A DNA stretch of 7,158 nucleotides, taken from contig JALHTS010000173.1 of the NCBI GenBank assembly GCA_022865965.1, positions 1 to 7,158 of the forward strand. The letters are read 5' to 3'. Within the stretch, counting starts at the first letter, position 1, and each line of letters starts with the position of its first letter. Shown one piece after another: positions 1 through 6,054 of this stretch. The translations under genes and the position numbers were made by a program. The stretch comes from Ignavibacteriaceae bacterium. GTDB lineage: Bacteria > Bacteroidota > Ignavibacteria > Ignavibacteriales > Ignavibacteriaceae. The notes under the pieces were generated by a model. That model worked only from the letters and a program-made list of their open reading frames with translations. It was not told the DNA's origin and made no database searches.

Positions 1-656
1 ACAAGTTTTATAATTCCGCCGTGTTCTTCCTGAACCCGGAAATCGTTTTCTTTCGGTGTCTTCAAAATCGCATGACTGTACTTCCCGCCAAAATAAAAAA
101 GAGAGTATTCGCCTTCATCTATAATATTTTTCATGAATGGTTGAACCATATAATCTCTGTTTTCAAATATTGACTGAAGTATAAGAAGACAAGAATTAAG
201 ACCTTTTCTTTTTATCCTGAATGTATTATCCGCGTTGCCGCTAATGTTAGGCTTAATAATTATTTCGTCTGAATCCAATAAGTCAAAATATTTGATTGCC
301 CGTTCCGTGGAAAAACTTTTTTCCCAGATCGTATTGGGGATTAGAATACCTTTTTGTTCGAGATCGTGAAGATAGCTTTTATTCATATTCCACTGAAGAA
401 TCGAGAATCTGTTTTCAAGATGTGCGGAAGAATTGTTTATGGTTTTGAGAACTTCCAAAAACTTTCGGGAGTCGGATTGATAATCCCACGTTGATCGGAC
501 AATTACGGCATCATAATTATTCCAATTTACATTTTCTCTCCGCCAGGAAATTTTTTCAACTGTCCAGCCGAGGTCATTAAAGGGTTCGATGAGCAAATCA
601 TCGTAACATTCAAACCCAGCAAGACTATCCATTGTGAGAAAAACAACTTTTTTCAT
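1..656 (-). CDS. ATP-grasp ligase, DcsG-like, N-terminal 218 residues (partial)
   Basis: The gene reads leftward from ATG at 654-656 and is still open at the window edge, giving 218 complete codons beginning MKKVVFLTMDSL. Early landmarks are the VIVRSTWDY segment (residues 51-59) and a helical stretch through about 100. The ATP-grasp part follows: IIIKPNISGNA (132-142), whose Lys135 fits the ATP-binding lysine, then MVQPFM (170-175), EGEYSLFYFGGKYSHA (181-196) and KENDFRVQEEHGG (202-214). The combination of RSTWDY, SHA.LK.P and DFRVQEEHGG is, from memory, typical of ATP-grasp proteins annotated as D-cycloserine synthetase DcsG-like or glutathione-synthetase-like. Such enzymes couple ATP hydrolysis to amide-type bond formation via an acyl phosphate. 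The metal-binding C-terminal end (about 70-80 residues) lies outside the window. No clear Shine-Dalgarno site precedes the ATG. The true substrate is unknown and antibiotic synthesis should not be assumed. Confidence 0.85.
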   Translation of the reverse strand, partial: MKKVVFLTMDSLAGFECYDDLLIEPFNDLGWTVEKISWRRENVNWNNYDAVIVRSTWDYQSDSRKFLEVLKTINNSSAHLENRFSILQWNMNKSYLHDLEQKGILIPNTIWEKSFSTERAIKYFDLLDSDEIIIKPNISGNADNTFRIKRKGLNSCLLILQSIFENRDYMVQPFMKNIIDEGEYSLFYFGGKYSHAILKTPKENDFRVQEEHGGIIKL

Positions 657-675
657 TGAGTAAATTGAGGGAAAG

Positions 676-813
676 TTAAGAATATATTTTTTTCATATGT
701 TTAATAGATTCTGTAATCATCTTCTTCAAATTTTTTAAATCAATATCACTTAAACTTTTATATATAAATTAATCAATACTTGCTTTTGTTTCTTTTGTTT
801 TGTTCTCGGTCAT
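676..813 (-). pseudogene. Possible remnant of a small gene, interrupted by one in-frame TAA
   Basis: On the minus strand an ATG at 811-813, preceded by AGGTGG about 7 bases upstream, opens MTENKTKETKASID and then meets TAA (769-771). In the same frame the reading continues for 30 more residues (including SLSDIDLKNLKKM and ITESIKHMKKIYS) to TAA at 676-678. The second part looks like a charged amphipathic helix. It may be a decayed 45-codon gene, a genuine 14-residue peptide, or chance in AT-rich DNA. It lies immediately upstream of the ATP-grasp gene on the same strand. The product is not recognised. Confidence 0.25.
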
Positions 814-907
814 AACAGACCACCTGTAATTCTTAATGAAAATTTAATTAAATAAAGGAAATAATACTCTTATTTTATTTGTTTATAATGATATTTGTAA
901 ACATATT

Positions 908-937
908 TTCACCAGTTATTCTCCTTCAACTGGTGAA
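908..937. repeat. Perfect 10-bp inverted repeat with 10-base spacer
   Basis: TTCACCAGTT (908-917) is exactly complementary to AACTGGTGAA (928-937), with ATTCTCCTTC between them. Neither side is followed by a T-run in either direction, so it does not look like a rho-independent terminator. A dimeric repressor operator or an RNA hairpin in a 5' leader is possible. The arms are stable for such AT-rich surroundings. Confidence 0.6.
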
Positions 938-1034
938 TGGCTTTAAATATAGAATCCACATCTTCCGCTAAAGAAATTAAAAGCTCATTCTTGGTTGATC
1001 ACCTGTTAGCATCCCAACAAGGGGTTCCTTTCAT
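909..1034 (-). pseudogene. Possible gene fragment on minus strand, interrupted by one in-frame TGA
   Basis: A minus-strand ATG at 1032-1034 opens an 11-residue frame (MKGTPCWDANR) that stops at TGA (999-1001). The same frame then continues for 29 residues, including NELLISLAEDVDSIF and KAIHQLKENNW, to TGA at 909-911. The second half has protein-like composition but no start of its own except an internal GTG, and the last codons coincide with the inverted repeat. It may be debris of a lost gene, but an open frame of this length is common by chance. The product is not recognised. Confidence 0.2.
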
Positions 1035-1062
1035 TTAAACAATTTATTTAATTATTAAAGTT

Positions 1063-1067
1063 AGGAG
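1063..1067 (+). promoter_or_regulatory. Shine-Dalgarno site for the holin-like gene
   Basis: AGGAG lies 6 bases before the ATG at 1074, an ideal spacing that supports this start codon. Confidence 0.75.
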
Positions 1068-1073
1068 CATACT

Positions 1074-1331
1074 ATGGTATTACGAAAAAGAGCGTTCGGG
1101 TTGGCAATTGGAATCACCTGTGGTTTGACTATTCTGCTTGCAACGTGGTGGCTGTTATTATATGGATCACCCGGGGCAGTAATGTCTAAATTGTCGTCAT
1201 TTTTTATTGGTTATTCATATTCCTGGGGTGGTGCAATAATAGGGTTTTTATGGGCTTTCGTGTTTGGTTTTATAGCCGGTGTAATAGTCGCCTGGTTTTA
1301 TAATCTATTCAGTAAAATGCTTTATAAATAA
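1074..1331 (+). CDS. Small two-helix membrane protein, 'bacteriophage holin' type
   Basis: This is an 85-residue, very hydrophobic protein. A short basic N-terminus (KRAFGLAIG) leads into a first membrane segment at about residues 8-30, ending in TWWLLLYG. A polar linker contains FIGYSYSWGG. The second membrane segment at about 52-76 (GAIIGFLWAFVFGFIAG) ends in VAWFYNLF and a basic tail. From memory, the pattern GY.....G..IG..W.F..G.I.G...AW.YNL matches a family of roughly 80-residue bacterial proteins that databases name 'bacteriophage holin'. They occur widely on chromosomes without phage genes. No lysin, portal or capsid gene is visible here, so a lysis role is unsupported and the name should be read as a family label. 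The gene has its own Shine-Dalgarno site and is followed by a strong hairpin, suggesting a single-gene transcript. Confidence 0.85.
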   Translation: MVLRKRAFGLAIGITCGLTILLATWWLLLYGSPGAVMSKLSSFFIGYSYSWGGAIIGFLWAFVFGFIAGVIVAWFYNLFSKMLYK

Positions 1332-1335
1332 ATTC

Positions 1336-1380
1336 TTGAGTGGAGTCTGCTTTTTATAAGGACTCCACTTAAATAATTTT
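1336..1380 (+). terminator. Hairpin downstream of the holin-like gene
   Basis: AGTGGAGTC (1339-1347) pairs perfectly with GACTCCACT (1361-1369), and one G-T and two A-T pairs extend the stem outward to 1336/1372. The loop is 13 bases. The downstream side is AT-rich (AATAATTTT) rather than a clean T-run. It begins 5 bases after the holin-like stop codon, so a terminator or 3'-end stabiliser is likely. Confidence 0.6.
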
Positions 1381-1484
1381 CAAATTTTCCCTTAAATCTT
1401 TAGTTTCAATCTAAGAATTTCAAAATTATTAAAACATAATACGGGGGTTTTTGAGTGATTTTACAAGCATCTATTTGAGGACAA

Positions 1485-2111
1485 ATGTTCTGGAAAGAAT
1501 TTATTCGGGAAAAACAAAACAAAATTGAGTTAGCAACAACTCTTTTTTCGCTGGTAGCGGTTTTAATTTCGCTTACAAACTTTCTCAACTTTGTGGAAGC
1601 AAGACCCGGCGTTGTTCTTTCTGACCCTATCTTAAATCTTTTTAATCCTATTGATTTAACCTGGTTAACATTCGCTCTGATTTATATTTCTCTGGTTACC
1701 GCAATTATAACTCTCATTAAAAACCCGAACAGATTGTTGTTCACAATTCAGCTTTACACATTGATGGTAATTGTAAGAATGGCAGCAATGTATCTCCTTC
1801 CGCTAGAACCGCCGTTAACCATGATAATATTGAACGATCCCTTTGTAGAAATTTTCGGAACAGGGCAAACATTGACAAAAGACCTTTTCTTTTCGGGACA
1901 TACTGCAACTTTGTTTATATTGTATCTGGTATCGGAAAAGAAATCGGTAAAATCCATTTTTCTTTTTTGTGCCATTGCTGTGGCAGTAAGTGTAATCCTT
2001 CAGCATGTTCATTACACAATTGATGTTTTTGCGGCTGTGTTTTTTACTTATGCTTCTTATGTGATTTTAAAGTTGATAAGAATTAAATTGAATCTGAAAT
2101 TAAAAGACTGA
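1485..2111 (+). CDS. PAP2_C-type membrane lipid phosphatase/phosphotransferase (sphingomyelin-synthase-like)
   Basis: This is a 208-residue polytopic protein with about six hydrophobic segments (near residues 18-35, 58-78, 84-105, 136-149, 157-173, 179-197). The active-site motifs are clear: DLFFSGHTATLF (133-144) with His139, and HVHYTIDVFAA (174-184) with His176 and Asp180. The H-x3-D spacing and SGHT are the signature of the PAP2_C branch (sphingomyelin synthase and relatives), in which two His and one Asp transfer a phosphate or phospho-headgroup. The upstream RMAAMYLLPLEPP (98-110) resembles the conserved segment of sphingomyelin synthases with Arg followed by LP. The protein is therefore probably a membrane enzyme hydrolysing or exchanging lipid phosphate headgroups, with substrate unknown. 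GAGGA at 1477-1481 sits only 3 bases before the ATG, which is short but usable. Confidence 0.85.
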   Translation: MFWKEFIREKQNKIELATTLFSLVAVLISLTNFLNFVEARPGVVLSDPILNLFNPIDLTWLTFALIYISLVTAIITLIKNPNRLLFTIQLYTLMVIVRMAAMYLLPLEPPLTMIILNDPFVEIFGTGQTLTKDLFFSGHTATLFILYLVSEKKSVKSIFLFCAIAVAVSVILQHVHYTIDVFAAVFFTYASYVILKLIRIKLNLKLKD

Positions 2112-2173
2112 GTAATAATCGGAGAAAACAATAAGATAAAATCGCTTCAGAAATAAGATTCAGACAACAAGAC

Positions 2174-2183
2174 AGGGAGAGGA
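2174..2183 (+). promoter_or_regulatory. Shine-Dalgarno site for the PfpI-like gene
   Basis: AGGGAGAGGA is purine-rich and ends 4 bases before the ATG at 2188, fixing the start of the PfpI-like gene. Confidence 0.65.
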
Positions 2184-2187
2184 AGCT

Positions 2188-2718
2188 ATGAAACCAAAAC
2201 TTACTGGTAAAAAAGTTTTAATGTTTGTTGATGATATCTATGAAGATCTTGAGTTATGCTATCCTAAAATTCGTTTAATAGAAGAAGGAGCTGAAGTCGT
2301 TGTCGCAGGCTTTTATAAAATGAAAGTTTATATTGGCAAGCATGGATACCCTTGTAAATCAGATGCGTCGTTTGATGAAATTGATGCAAAAGATTTTGAT
2401 GCCCTGGTTATTCCCGGTGGATTTGCTACCGATAAATTACGTCGCGATAAAAAAGTTCTTCAAATTACTCGAGAAATTTTCAAAAGCGGAAAACCCGTTG
2501 CACATATTTGCCATGGTGGATGGATTCCGATTTCAGCAGGCATAATGAAAGGTTTTAAATGCACATCAACTCCGGGAATAAAAGATGACCTTGTAAATGC
2601 AGGTGCTGAGTGGGTTGATGAATCTATTGTTGTTGATCGCAATATGATATCAAGCAGAAAACAGGAGGACTTGCCTGAATTTTGCAGAGCAATTATAAAA
2701 ATGCTTAGTAAATTGTAA
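2188..2718 (+). CDS. DJ-1/PfpI family protein (class I glutamine-amidotransferase-like fold)
   Basis: The 176 residues span the complete family domain and align, from memory, end to end with archaeal PfpI (PH1704 type). Landmarks are YEDLELCYPKIRL (18-30), IGKHGY (49-54), FDALVIPGGFA (70-80), PVAHICHGGW (103-112), GIKDDLVNAGAEWVDE (130-145) and MISSR (153-157). The nucleophile is Cys108 with His109 in the 'nucleophile elbow', and Glu19 is the acidic partner, so the site is intact. Most PfpI proteins have CHGP after the nucleophile; this one has CHGGW. Family members have been described as intracellular proteases, glyoxalase or deglycase-like enzymes and stress proteins, and the precise reaction cannot be read from sequence. 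There is no signal peptide, so it is cytoplasmic. A separate transcript is likely, with gaps of 76 and 169 bases on either side. Confidence 0.92.
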   Translation: MKPKLTGKKVLMFVDDIYEDLELCYPKIRLIEEGAEVVVAGFYKMKVYIGKHGYPCKSDASFDEIDAKDFDALVIPGGFATDKLRRDKKVLQITREIFKSGKPVAHICHGGWIPISAGIMKGFKCTSTPGIKDDLVNAGAEWVDESIVVDRNMISSRKQEDLPEFCRAIIKMLSKL

Positions 2719-2878
2719 ATATGGCGTTAATAACTTCATTTTCAAATTGAATATTATCTCTCTAATATTTAATTTTCATCAATGTTTATATGAATTTATA
2801 ATTATTAGTTTCTGAACAATTTCTGACTGGGTATTTTGAATTACCCGATCATAAAAATGTTTTTATTAAACTCAAAAT

Positions 2879-2885
2879 GAGGAAG
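2879..2885 (+). promoter_or_regulatory. Shine-Dalgarno site for the coiled-coil gene
   Basis: GAGGAAG lies 2 bases before the ATG at 2888. The spacing is tight, but no other start in frame nearby has a better site. Confidence 0.55.
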
Positions 2886-2887
2886 CA

Positions 2888-5800
2888 ATGGGAATTTTAA
2901 GTTCCAAGCGCTTACGTGAATTAGAAATGGAAAACGAGGATCTTCGTAATAAGATCCACGTTATTACCGAGCGAGAAGAATCATTAAGCCATTTAAACAA
3001 TATACTCCGAAAAATGAGATCGGAGGTGTCAGAACTGAATGAAATAAAACTTACCCTTTCCTCAGAAATCAATTTTCTTAAAGAAGAATCAGAGAAAAAA
3101 AGGAGTTTGCTGGATAATCTTAACACTGAGATATCTCAGCTTAGAGAAATAAAACACGGTGAGCAGGATAATCTTCTTAATTACTCCGAACAGATCAAAT
3201 CTTTAGAAAAAACAATTAGTGAAAAGAAATTAATTGATGAGCAGGAAATTACTCTTGTTGTTCAAAGAACAGAAAATGATTTGGCGGACGATTTAGAAAA
3301 GAAAAATAATTTGCTTATAGAAATAGAACATTTTGAAAAGAATCTCAAATATCTGAATAATAAATATTCTGAAGTAAAAGAAAAAGTTGATGAACTTAGC
3401 CGTCATGAAGAGCAGCTTGAAAGATTAATTAATGACAAAAAGGCCGAGGCTGATAACATTGAAAATATTCGACTGATTAAAGCAATAGATGAATTAAGGC
3501 GTGTAGAGGAAAAATCAGATATTCTTATTGCAGAACAAAAATCTCTTGTGGATAAAATAAACATAAAACAAAAAGAGATTGATGATCTTAATGAAAAGTT
3601 TATTAAGCTTACTGACGACGAAAACAAATCAAGAAAAATATTAAGCTGGCTCCAGGAAGAAATTGCAGACAAAAACAATAAAACTCAGATTTTGGAGACA
3701 AAAATTCAGGAATTAACCGAAGCTGAAAAAAATGTTGAAAACAAAATTGAGGAACTTCTTAAATCTAAAGAAGAATTGTCTGATCAGACGAAACAGCATT
3801 TTTATTTAAAAGAAGAAGAACAAAAGTTACGCGATCAGTTGACTGCTCTTAATTTAGGAATTGAGCAAAAGAAATCTGAGGCAGACGAGCTTCAGAAAAT
3901 GGTTGATGATCTGAATGCTGCAGAAATTGAGGCAAAGCAAAATATAGCGGAGCTTGAAAATACACAGAATAAATTGTTAAAGTCTGTAAAACGATATGAG
4001 GAATTAAAGAAAGAAGAAGAATCATTAAGAAAAAGTCTGGGGGACTTGGGCGAGAATATTTCACAGGGGAAATCTGAATCCGATAGTATTATTAAAAATC
4101 TTGAGCAATTAAGATTTGAAGAAGAAGAAACTCAAAAGAGAATTGATAATCTCCGAATTGTTGAAGATGAATTGATTCATGATATCAAAAAACATTATGC
4201 ACAAAAGAAGGAATTTTCAGAGCTTAACAATAAAATTCAGGAATTGGAAAGGGAATTGGAAAACAAATCCAGCCAAGTTGCTGAGGTTACTCAAAGACTT
4301 GATGCACTAAAAAATGAAGAAGAAAACATCAAATCAAAATCTGCTGAAATTGAAAGCATTAATGCTGAGTTAGAAAGACTGAGCACTGTGAAGTCCCATC
4401 TTAATTCTGAAGAGCAATTTCAAAGACACAGCCTTGAAGTAATTAAACAAGAGATCGATAAAAGCACAAGAGAGGCTGAGGCAATTAAGGTTGCAGTCGA
4501 TGAGCTTCGCGAAATTGAAAATGGATTGCGCAACAGAATTGATAATTTTGAAGATGCTAAGTTTGAAGTGACTCAGCTAAACAAAAAATTACATTCTCTT
4601 AAAGAAGAAGAGCTTTTATCAAACGAGAAGATTGAACAGTTAAAATCCGAAATCTCAGAAAACGAAAAAATCGCCGATTCTTTACGAATCAATCTTACCC
4701 ATCTTAGAGAAGCCGAAGAGAATACTCGTAAAAAAATAGATGCTCTTGCAAGCGAAGCAAAAGAAAAAATGGATAGACTTACAAAGGCAGAACGAAATAT
4801 CCAAAGAAGAGAAGAAGAAAGTATCGAACTGGAAAACCAGCTCGGGCTTAAACTTAAGGAAATCAACGAGGCAAATCTTCGTCATCAAAAGGTTTTTGAA
4901 CAAATTGAGATTAAACAAAAAGAACTTATTGCTGTAGAAGAAAATCTGAATATAAAATCAAAAAGATTATCGAAGCTTTCCGCAGAAGTATCCGAGCTTG
5001 AGAAAAGACAACAAACACTTCAGGCAGAAATAAATCCTCTTGAAGAACTTAAGATTGAGCTTCATAGAAAAATTATTCTTGCACAGGAAAACTTTGAAAA
5101 AATTCAAAAGGATACACAGCAAGTCAAGGAACTTGTGCCGCTGTTAGAAAAACGCAAAGAGGAAATTGAACGCACAAACTTTGAACTCGAAAACAGATTT
5201 ACAAAAATGTTCCAGAAGTTCAATGTTGAAATGAATGAGATAAACAAGAAACGTGCTGTGCTTGAGCAAATCATCAAGAAAAAAGATCAGGATCTTGAAG
5301 AAAAAGACCAATTGCTGTTCGAAAAAATTGCCGCATTAGAAGAAAGCGAAAGAATACTGAGTATGCGTCAGGCTGAGGTTGATTCCTTCGAAGATCTGCT
5401 GCGAGTTATCGAGGAAAAGAAAGATCAACTTCAGAACAACTTACTTAAGCTCGACTCACAGGCTATTGAACGCAAAAATTATAACACTGACCTTAAAGCC
5501 GAGTCCGATCTTATATTGAGGAAAAAGGTTTTGATTGAGCAGGGATTGGAAGAAATGCTCGGCACTATGAACAACAAATATTCTGATACTCGTGAAAGAA
5601 GACATAGACTTGATACAGATATTAAAGATCATGAGGAAAAACTCACCGAACTAAACCAGAAGATTACTGATTCAGTGGATGAGCTTGTTGAACTGCAAAG
5701 TTCAATCAGCTCAATAAAGGTAGAGCATGAAGAACATCGAGGACAAATAATGAAACTTGCTTCGATGAAGAAAAAACTTCACGAAGAAATCTCAAAGAAT

Positions 5801-5956
5801 CAACGCATTCTTCAAAGATATCAAAAGATTAGGGAAAAATTGAAAATAGAAGAATCTCTTGCAAAGGGGAAAAATGAAAATCCCGATATAAAAACAGACA
5901 TTGATAGGGTTGCCGCCTCTGAAGAAAAAGATATTTCAAATATTTTCAAATTATAA
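2888..5956 (+). CDS. Very long coiled-coil protein with 66-residue repeats; candidate filament or scaffold protein
   Basis: The 1022 residues are almost wholly Glu/Lys/Leu/Ile/Asn-rich coiled coil, from about residue 8 to about 990. A short polar tail follows (GKNENPD onward) that ends in ISNIFKL. There is no Walker A motif, hinge or globular domain, so it is not an SMC or Rad50 protein. There is no signal peptide or membrane segment, hence it is probably cytoplasmic. No cysteine is present, and the only prolines are 717, 751 and 999, so the first 716 residues could be one continuous helix. Residues 270-599 contain five in-register copies of a degenerate 66-residue repeat, and 197-269 is a 73-residue copy. 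A fully helical rod would be about 145 nm long. Regular long-period coiled coils are known from bacterial cytoskeletal proteins such as Scy and FilP, which is an analogy and not demonstrated homology. Its own terminator follows. I do not recognise the family. Confidence 0.9.
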   Translation: MGILSSKRLRELEMENEDLRNKIHVITEREESLSHLNNILRKMRSEVSELNEIKLTLSSEINFLKEESEKKRSLLDNLNTEISQLREIKHGEQDNLLNYSEQIKSLEKTISEKKLIDEQEITLVVQRTENDLADDLEKKNNLLIEIEHFEKNLKYLNNKYSEVKEKVDELSRHEEQLERLINDKKAEADNIENIRLIKAIDELRRVEEKSDILIAEQKSLVDKINIKQKEIDDLNEKFIKLTDDENKSRKILSWLQEEIADKNNKTQILETKIQELTEAEKNVENKIEELLKSKEELSDQTKQHFYLKEEEQKLRDQLTALNLGIEQKKSEADELQKMVDDLNAAEIEAKQNIAELENTQNKLLKSVKRYEELKKEEESLRKSLGDLGENISQGKSESDSIIKNLEQLRFEEEETQKRIDNLRIVEDELIHDIKKHYAQKKEFSELNNKIQELERELENKSSQVAEVTQRLDALKNEEENIKSKSAEIESINAELERLSTVKSHLNSEEQFQRHSLEVIKQEIDKSTREAEAIKVAVDELREIENGLRNRIDNFEDAKFEVTQLNKKLHSLKEEELLSNEKIEQLKSEISENEKIADSLRINLTHLREAEENTRKKIDALASEAKEKMDRLTKAERNIQRREEESIELENQLGLKLKEINEANLRHQKVFEQIEIKQKELIAVEENLNIKSKRLSKLSAEVSELEKRQQTLQAEINPLEELKIELHRKIILAQENFEKIQKDTQQVKELVPLLEKRKEEIERTNFELENRFTKMFQKFNVEMNEINKKRAVLEQIIKKKDQDLEEKDQLLFEKIAALEESERILSMRQAEVDSFEDLLRVIEEKKDQLQNNLLKLDSQAIERKNYNTDLKAESDLILRKKVLIEQGLEEMLGTMNNKYSDTRERRHRLDTDIKDHEEKLTELNQKITDSVDELVELQSSISSIKVEHEEHRGQIMKLASMKKKLHEEISKNQRILQRYQKIREKLKIEESLAKGKNENPDIKTDIDRVAASEEKDISNIFKL
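3476..4684 (+). repeat. Tandem degenerate 198-bp (66-residue) repeats within the coiled-coil gene
   Basis: An anchor leucine followed by a Glu four residues on (as in ELTEAE, DLNAAE, QLRFEE, ALKNEE, ELREIE, HLREAE) recurs at residues 276, 342, 408, 474, 540 and 606, always exactly 66 apart. Copies 1-5 cover residues 270-335, 336-401, 402-467, 468-533 and 534-599. The sixth anchor starts a copy that soon diverges. Copies 1 and 2 share 22 of 66 residues by hand count. A preceding copy (197-269, nt 3476-3694) fits with one extra heptad. Each copy has a His/Tyr/Phe cluster near repeat positions 35-37 (H304-F305-Y306, Y370, H436-Y437, H504, H569). Confidence 0.75.
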
Positions 5957-5976
5957 TTCGTTTAAATTTTTATTTT

Positions 5977-6004
5977 AAGAGGGGTCGATATTGATCCCTT
6001 TTTT
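5977..6004 (+). terminator. Rho-independent terminator after the coiled-coil gene
   Basis: The stem GGGGTC (5981-5986) pairs with GATCCC (5993-5998) around the loop GATATT. It is extended by AAGA pairing with TTTT to about 10 bp with two G-T pairs. The T-run at 5999-6004 follows directly, 20 bases after the stop codon at 5956. Confidence 0.8.
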
Positions 6005-6054
6005 ATTGTTTGATCTTTATATCTAAAAGCCACTTAATTAATTCAGAAGATAAA

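Larger units (their letters stand above)
657..1073. other. 417-base intergenic region without an intact gene
   Basis: The region is very AT-rich and lies between the divergent starts of the leftward ATP-grasp gene and the rightward holin-like gene, so promoters for both should be here. No consensus promoter could be picked out with confidence. It contains a perfect 10-bp inverted repeat (908-937) and two short minus-strand frames (676-813 and 909-1034), each broken by one stop. No tRNA, CRISPR or IS ends were seen. Confidence 0.7.

Noticed and set aside
888..971. Plus-strand 27-residue frame starting at ATG 888
   Set aside because: No ribosome-binding site. It overlaps the inverted repeat, which keeps frames open on both strands, and its residue pattern is unremarkable.
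676..1034. Stop-codon recoding (selenocysteine, pyrrolysine or code change) to explain the interrupted small frames
   Set aside because: The two stops differ (TAA and TGA), no recoding hairpin lies directly after either, and the large genes show normal use of stops.
657..1073. CRISPR array or tRNA in the left intergenic region
   Set aside because: There is no regularly spaced direct repeat and no cloverleaf or GTTCRA-type arm; only the single inverted repeat stands out.
1074..1331. Prophage as explanation for the holin-like gene
   Set aside because: No other phage gene, integrase, attachment repeat or tRNA is in the window.
1406..1588. Minus-strand 60-residue frame over the start of the PAP2_C gene
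   Set aside because: It is antisense to the well-supported start of the membrane enzyme, with no ribosome site and no family resemblance.
2829..2846. Short inverted repeat GGGTA-N8-TACCC upstream of the coiled-coil gene
   Set aside because: Only 5 paired bases. It could be an operator but is too short to support without comparison to other copies.
3403..4918. Several minus-strand frames of 71-97 residues (Ser/Phe/Leu-rich) and a plus-strand frame at 4740-4937
   Set aside because: They are shadows of the coiled-coil gene: its purine-rich GAA/AAA codons read as TTC/TTT on the other strand, giving long Ser/Phe/Leu frames by composition alone.
2888..5956. SMC/Rad50-type ATPase as identity of the coiled-coil protein
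   Set aside because: No Walker A, signature or Walker B motif at either end and no central hinge. Only the coiled-coil resemblance remains, which is compositional.
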